A stretch of DNA of 64,000 nt from Inia geoffrensis. Taxonomy: Eukaryota > Chordata > Mammalia > Artiodactyla > Iniidae. The stretch lies in NCBI GenBank assembly GCA_036417435.1, contig CM070906.1, positions 45,273,396-45,337,395 on the forward strand, given 5' to 3'. Under the pieces are notes generated by a model. It was not told the origin of the DNA, did not search any database, and saw only the letters and a program-made list of their open reading frames with translations. Made by a program: the position numbers and the translations under genes. This document shows positions 60,101 to 64,000 of the stretch, one piece after another; the stretch's first letter is position 1, and every line of letters begins with the position of its first letter.

Positions 60101-60548
60101 ACAGCTCACAAAAATGTGGGGCTCTGCAAAGTAAGAAAGATAAAAGCAACCTCTCCCAGCCAAAGGCAGTCATGGCACTACCAGACAGGTCTTGGTGTTG
60201 CCAGAAGCTGGCCTAGAACTCACAGAAAGACTATGGCATTGTTCTCTTGAACATAGGCAATTTCACAGAACACTCACATAAGACAAGGCCACTCTGACCA
60301 TGATGGAGTAAACCAAAAATAAGACCACTTTGTAGACTTTACACAGAAGTGACCATACAACCTTTATCCTAATTAATATGAGTCCCTGCAGGTTTTCTTC
60401 CTCTTTACCAAGCTCTAGTCTCACTTAATTCCTCCTACCTTCTCAATAGAAATGACTAAGATACCCAGTCATAATGTTGACAATAGGACAAAGGCAAGGC
60501 AAAAAAAAAATTTGACACTGGATCTGAGAAACAAAGATAAGGCAATAC
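60101..60548. other. No feature recognised
   Basis: No credible exon or nameable repeat before the mariner hairpin. Confidence 0.45.
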
Positions 60549-60550
60549 TA

Positions 60551-60630
60551 TTGGGTTGGCCAAAAAGTTCGTTTGGGTTTTTCCGTAAGATGTTACGAAA
60601 AACCTGAATGAGCTTTTTGACCAACCCACT
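60551..60630. mobile_element. Mariner-type MITE, 80-bp hairpin
   Basis: Arms TTGGGTTGGCCAAAAAGTTC (60551 on) and, inverted, GTGGGTTGGTCAAAAAGCTC face each other around a short loop at TAAGATGTTA. Flanks read CTA on each side, containing the TA TSD. Over about 38 paired positions one is a true mismatch, one is a bulge and four would be G-U pairs in RNA. This element type is common in cetartiodactyl genomes. It also resembles precursors of the bovine miR-2284/2285 family (recalled), but no expression can be inferred from DNA alone. Confidence 0.92.
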
Positions 60631-60689
60631 AGTATTATACTACCATTACCTCTACTATTACTATTACTAATAATAACAAACTAATAAAA

Positions 60690-60905
60690 TTAGAGTTAAT
60701 ATTCACTAAGTTCTTGGTCTGGATTACGGAAGGCCTTGTGCAAAACAATTTACCTACATTATCTCTTCAATGTGCATGATTTATTAAATACAGTTATACT
60801 CATTTTACAGAGTAGAAAAAAACTGATGCTTATGAAAATAATTAGCACAAGATCACTAAGTTAATAATTAAGCATTGGAACCAAGATCCAAAATCCACAC
60901 GCCAA
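60690..60905 (-). mobile_element. MIR SINE
   Basis: In reverse sense: AAACAATTTACCTACATTAT, TATACTCATTTTACAGAGTA, then ACTGATGCTTATGAAAATAA, GCACAAGATCACTAAGTTAA and GGAACCAAGATCCAAAATCC. Confidence 0.87.
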
Positions 60906-61069
60906 GATTTTATTCACTCAGTTGTAGGCAGTGAGTAGGGCTGACATTTTTGATGTGATTGTGTCTAACCAAAAGAAAGATGCCTTTTGAAATCTGTCTG
61001 ACCAGAGGATGTACTTATTACAAATGCTCAAAAAGGTACATGTGTGCCAACTATGAATCCTCTTAATAC

Positions 61070-61325
61070 AGGAAGAATCCATGCCAGTCTTGGCTCAAAC
61101 ATCCCTTCTTTGAAGAATTTCCTTGAAGTTTGGGTAATTTTTATTATTTCTATTAACTCTCAGTTCCAAATACATCTGTCAATTCTTATAGGCCAAGTAC
61201 CAACTAGGAGATCGTTCTGTATCAGCCAAATTATCATTTTGTTCCATCTCTCACTAAGCTCCCATTGCCTCATCAAAAGTTGGAAATATCAGTACCCAAG
61301 TTCTACTGGATAATCAGGGTTATTA
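61070..61325. mobile_element. L2-type fragment
   Basis: CTTGGCTCAAACATCCCTTC and TTTGAAGAATTTCCTTGAAG resemble the L2 'AGCTCAAATGTCACCTCCTC...AAGCCTTCCCTGA' block, followed by diverged L2-like text. Confidence 0.55.
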
Positions 61326-62620
61326 TTTGTCCCCATGATCTTACTCTGACAAGGAAGATGATGATGTTTATAAAATCTTTTCCCACTCACTTTTGGAAAT
61401 TCAAATAATCTGCTTGGTGATTTGTTACTGACTAAAAAATGAAGATTATAATCCAGTCATGCTTGTTAGCAAAAACACTTACCAATTATACATTTTCCAA
61501 CATAAAAATTCACAGAATCATAAATATTACAAAATTATAAAAATAATTCGCAACTCTTCAATGAACCAAAGACACGGGGTGAAACTCCAAAACGAATGTT
61601 AATAGAAAACTCCAGGTCCTTCCTAGAAATACAAAAAAGGCAATCTATGGAGTTCACCCTTTTCCAAAAACGTCAATAAACTCTGTTAGTAATTTCAGAA
61701 AACAGCTAATGCAAACAATGTCAATTTCTGAGGAAAAGAAAGAACTTAGTTGTTTAGTTACCAAGATACCAACAATTGCTTGGCTCCAGTTTTATTCCAA
61801 ATGATACAAGATGAAAGCTTTGGGAATTGAAATCATTTTCTCTGAATAGTCCTGGATCACATATAATAGAGGGCAGTTTCAGGGCAAATGACTCCACCCA
61901 GAGGCTGAAAACAGCAATACAAACTAGCATGGCCCACAGGCCAATGATCCATAAGAAATAAGAAATAATTCTATAGGCAAGTGAGATGTGATTTTGTTAA
62001 ATGGTGAAAAGAGTGCCATGCTAAATATCACAGAATGAGAGGTATGGAAAGAGTCTTACATATACTTATTTGGCTTTATAATTTTTTTTTACTGTATCTC
62101 TTATCTATTTACTGTAAGCTGGATGAAGACAGAGATCAGCCTTGACCACTTTTGTATTACAATTCTTTAAGAGAATAATTAAGAGAATGAAAGAATGAAA
62201 ATCTACCAGGCCTTTTGCAATGTACATCTGTTACACTGTGTGCTCAGCATTCACTCCACATTTATCTCATAGCAGGACTTCTATTTTCCCAAGGAATGCA
62301 GAGACTTTCTACTCTTAGCCCACATGTTTCAGGTGAGACTAACAATACAGACCCTTCATGGTTAATTAAAGGCATGTTATGTGATTCAGTGCAAACTCAT
62401 CAGCATACTCCATCTATCTGTAGTAATTTATTCAGGAATGGGCACACGACCCAAAAGAGATTAGTGAAACTAAATTCCAAAGATCTGGGGGTAACTTTAA
62501 GGCTAGGAATCTTGGTTTTAAGAAAACCTATATATTTTTAAGACTACCAAATGGTAAGTTCCTCCCTGAGAATGAAGTTAACATAGACGAATAAACAGCT
62601 GCTAGAGATAGTGGTTACTT
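61326..62620. other. No gene; possible old repeat at 62200-62560
   Basis: The 108-codon frame at 62215-62541 spans a segment (TTCAGGAATGGGCACACGAC) that recalls a common old mammalian repeat which I cannot name. The rest is unremarkable. Confidence 0.45.
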
Positions 62621-62656
62621 ACACACACACACACACAGAGACACACACACACACAG
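62621..62656 (+). repeat. Interrupted (CA)n microsatellite
   Basis: Two CA runs separated by GAG (ACACACACACACACACAGAG, then ACACACACACACACAGAG). Confidence 0.96.
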
Positions 62657-62819
62657 AGGAAAGAAAAAGATACAGGGAGAGTATTCTGTTAATATTTCTT
62701 TGTTTTGACCATTCTTGAAGCTTGGCTTCCTGAACAGGTAAATTACCTTTTTATGCTTAAATCATTTTGAATTGGGCTACTTTCATTTATAACTAAAAGA
62801 GTTAATAATATACTCTTCC

Positions 62820-62960
62820 TTGTACATATGGAAAAACTAGAGCTCAAAGAAGGCAAGTACCTTGTACTTCCTTAGGTTTAATACCTTGCAGTGAAAGAAA
62901 TGTATCTAGAGCCATGGCTCCTAACTTCCAGATCTTTCCACCATGCCAGGCTGCCTTTAT
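62820..62960 (-). mobile_element. MIR SINE fragment
   Basis: In reverse sense: GAAAAACTAGAGCTCAAAGA, then AGGCAAGTACCTTGTACTTC, and later TTCCAGATCTTTCCACCATG. It follows the MIR order, diverged. Confidence 0.68.
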
Positions 62961-64000
62961 TAAATAATTCACTATGCTTATTAAAGGCTTGGAAGATTAA
63001 GAAAAGGAATACTTATAATTTTATATTTCAATCAATAAAAAATTTTTCTTTGGAGAAGAACCAAAAAACGACTTCCATAAGATGCACCCGTTTTCCTCAA
63101 TTATGGTCCTCCAAGTTGAAGACAGAATTTGAATCTCTGAGTTCATTTGGCCAGTTAGCTTTCTGCTGAGACTGCCCAAAGAGGAGCCAATGGTGCCCAA
63201 AGGGTAGTCTAAGAAATAAATTAAGTAAAATTACTCATTGAAATTTGTATTACCAGAAACAGCACTTGTCCATCAGGCAGGTAATTTGTAGTAATGTTTA
63301 GTAATTGATAGCAATTTCTAGTAATTAATGCTGAGCCATTTCTTCACTCAATATTGGTTTCTCTTAGTGTACCCAGTACTAAGAAAAGGAATTAGTGGTT
63401 GATGACCATGTCTGGTATCTAAATGCTTTACTAAGCAGAGGAAGTACAGAGTTAAGAAGAAAGTAGCTAATGTACTGGGTTAGATTGCCTAAGTGGTTTT
63501 GTACTGAAATAAATATCTCAGGTTACCTGATTAACAAATATGGGGGTTTGAAAGAAAAAAGAATACATACCTGGAATGCATTGGACCTTTAACTGTATGA
63601 ATTTCCATTTAATATATTGCCTTTTGGGTTAACTCCAAACACTCTATATTTTCTAGAGGGGTAAAATAGCTTAAATCTATTGAACAGTTCTGTGAAGGAT
63701 ATTTAAACCCATTACGCTAATTGTCATTGTGACAGTTAATGGATCAATAGATCAGAATAGGATTCCTCTTGCTAGAATGGAGTTTCCTTGGCAATGTACT
63801 TTCACTTCGGTAGATCAAAGAGTAAACTTGTAGCCAGGATTATATCTATGATACATTAAATATTATCCAATGGTTAAAGGGTTCTATAAAATCACTGAAT
63901 TGACTTAATTCTAAGCTCCAATTGGCTTTAAATACCACTAATTTATTTCACATAAATGTATAGGACTTCAATAGTAAGTTTAAGTTGAGAGTTTGCACAT
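62961..64000. other. No gene or firm repeat recognised
   Basis: AT-rich, unique-looking DNA. A motif GTAATTTGTAGTAATG / GTAATTGATAGCAATT / GTAATTAATG recurs near 63281-63330. The frame at 62891-63169 has no recognisable content. Confidence 0.5.

Noticed and set aside
60541..60650. Rho-independent-type terminator hairpin
   Set aside because: The hairpin is a mariner MITE in mammalian DNA, where such terminators do not apply.

Overview
This is mammalian nuclear DNA, most likely from a whale or dolphin (Cetacea). The main evidence is about eleven tRNA-derived CHR-family SINEs, several of them the short cetacean type that ends in CCGCAAAA and begins GGCTTCCCTGGTGG. L1 3' ends of the cetartiodactyl type and a small mariner hairpin familiar from cetartiodactyl genomes agree with this. 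Ancient mammal-wide repeats (MIR, L2, CR1/L3, hAT and Tigger transposons, ERV/MaLR-type LTRs) fill much of the rest. Family names were assigned by eye from remembered consensus sequences, so the class is firmer than the subfamily, and edges are approximate unless a target-site duplication (TSD) is given.

I found no host protein-coding exon, tRNA, rRNA or CRISPR array. The longest open frames (up to 223 codons) are pieces of L1 ORF2 or the Tigger transposase; the others are short chance frames or frames inside SINEs. The window is therefore intergenic or deep intronic. No operon or prokaryotic-style system is present.

Layout. 1-3.6 kb: an old L1 on the + strand, split by two SINEs and another old repeat. 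3.6-11.4 kb: mostly unclassified AT-rich DNA with MIRs and SINEs, one SINE carrying a nested L1 tail. 11.4-14.6 kb: an old L1 on the - strand hit by an LTR and two SINEs. 14.6-30.5 kb: a hAT element, a MIR, (GT)15, SINEs, an L2 with a 47-bp tandem duplication, an old L1, two Tigger-type DNA transposons, an LTR and long unclassified stretches. 30.6-34.8 kb: an old + strand L1 split by a pair of - strand L1s with a perfect 19-bp TSD. 34.9-39.9 kb: a small hAT element split by a 4.7-kb L1, with its 8-bp TSD still visible. 40.4-44.2 kb: more L1 pieces. 45-54.9 kb: a long ancient L1 carrying two later L1 fragments, a nearly end-to-end Tigger with a decayed transposase, and a Tigger-type MITE. 54.9-64 kb: old L1, MIR, L2 and CR1/L3 traces plus an 80-bp mariner hairpin.

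The most useful observations are the nesting orders, which give relative ages, the mariner hairpin that resembles precursors of the bovine miR-2284/2285 family, an L1 copy that appears to have been polyadenylated inside ORF2, and the confinement of all CHR SINEs to the left half. I did not find a previously undescribed biological system.
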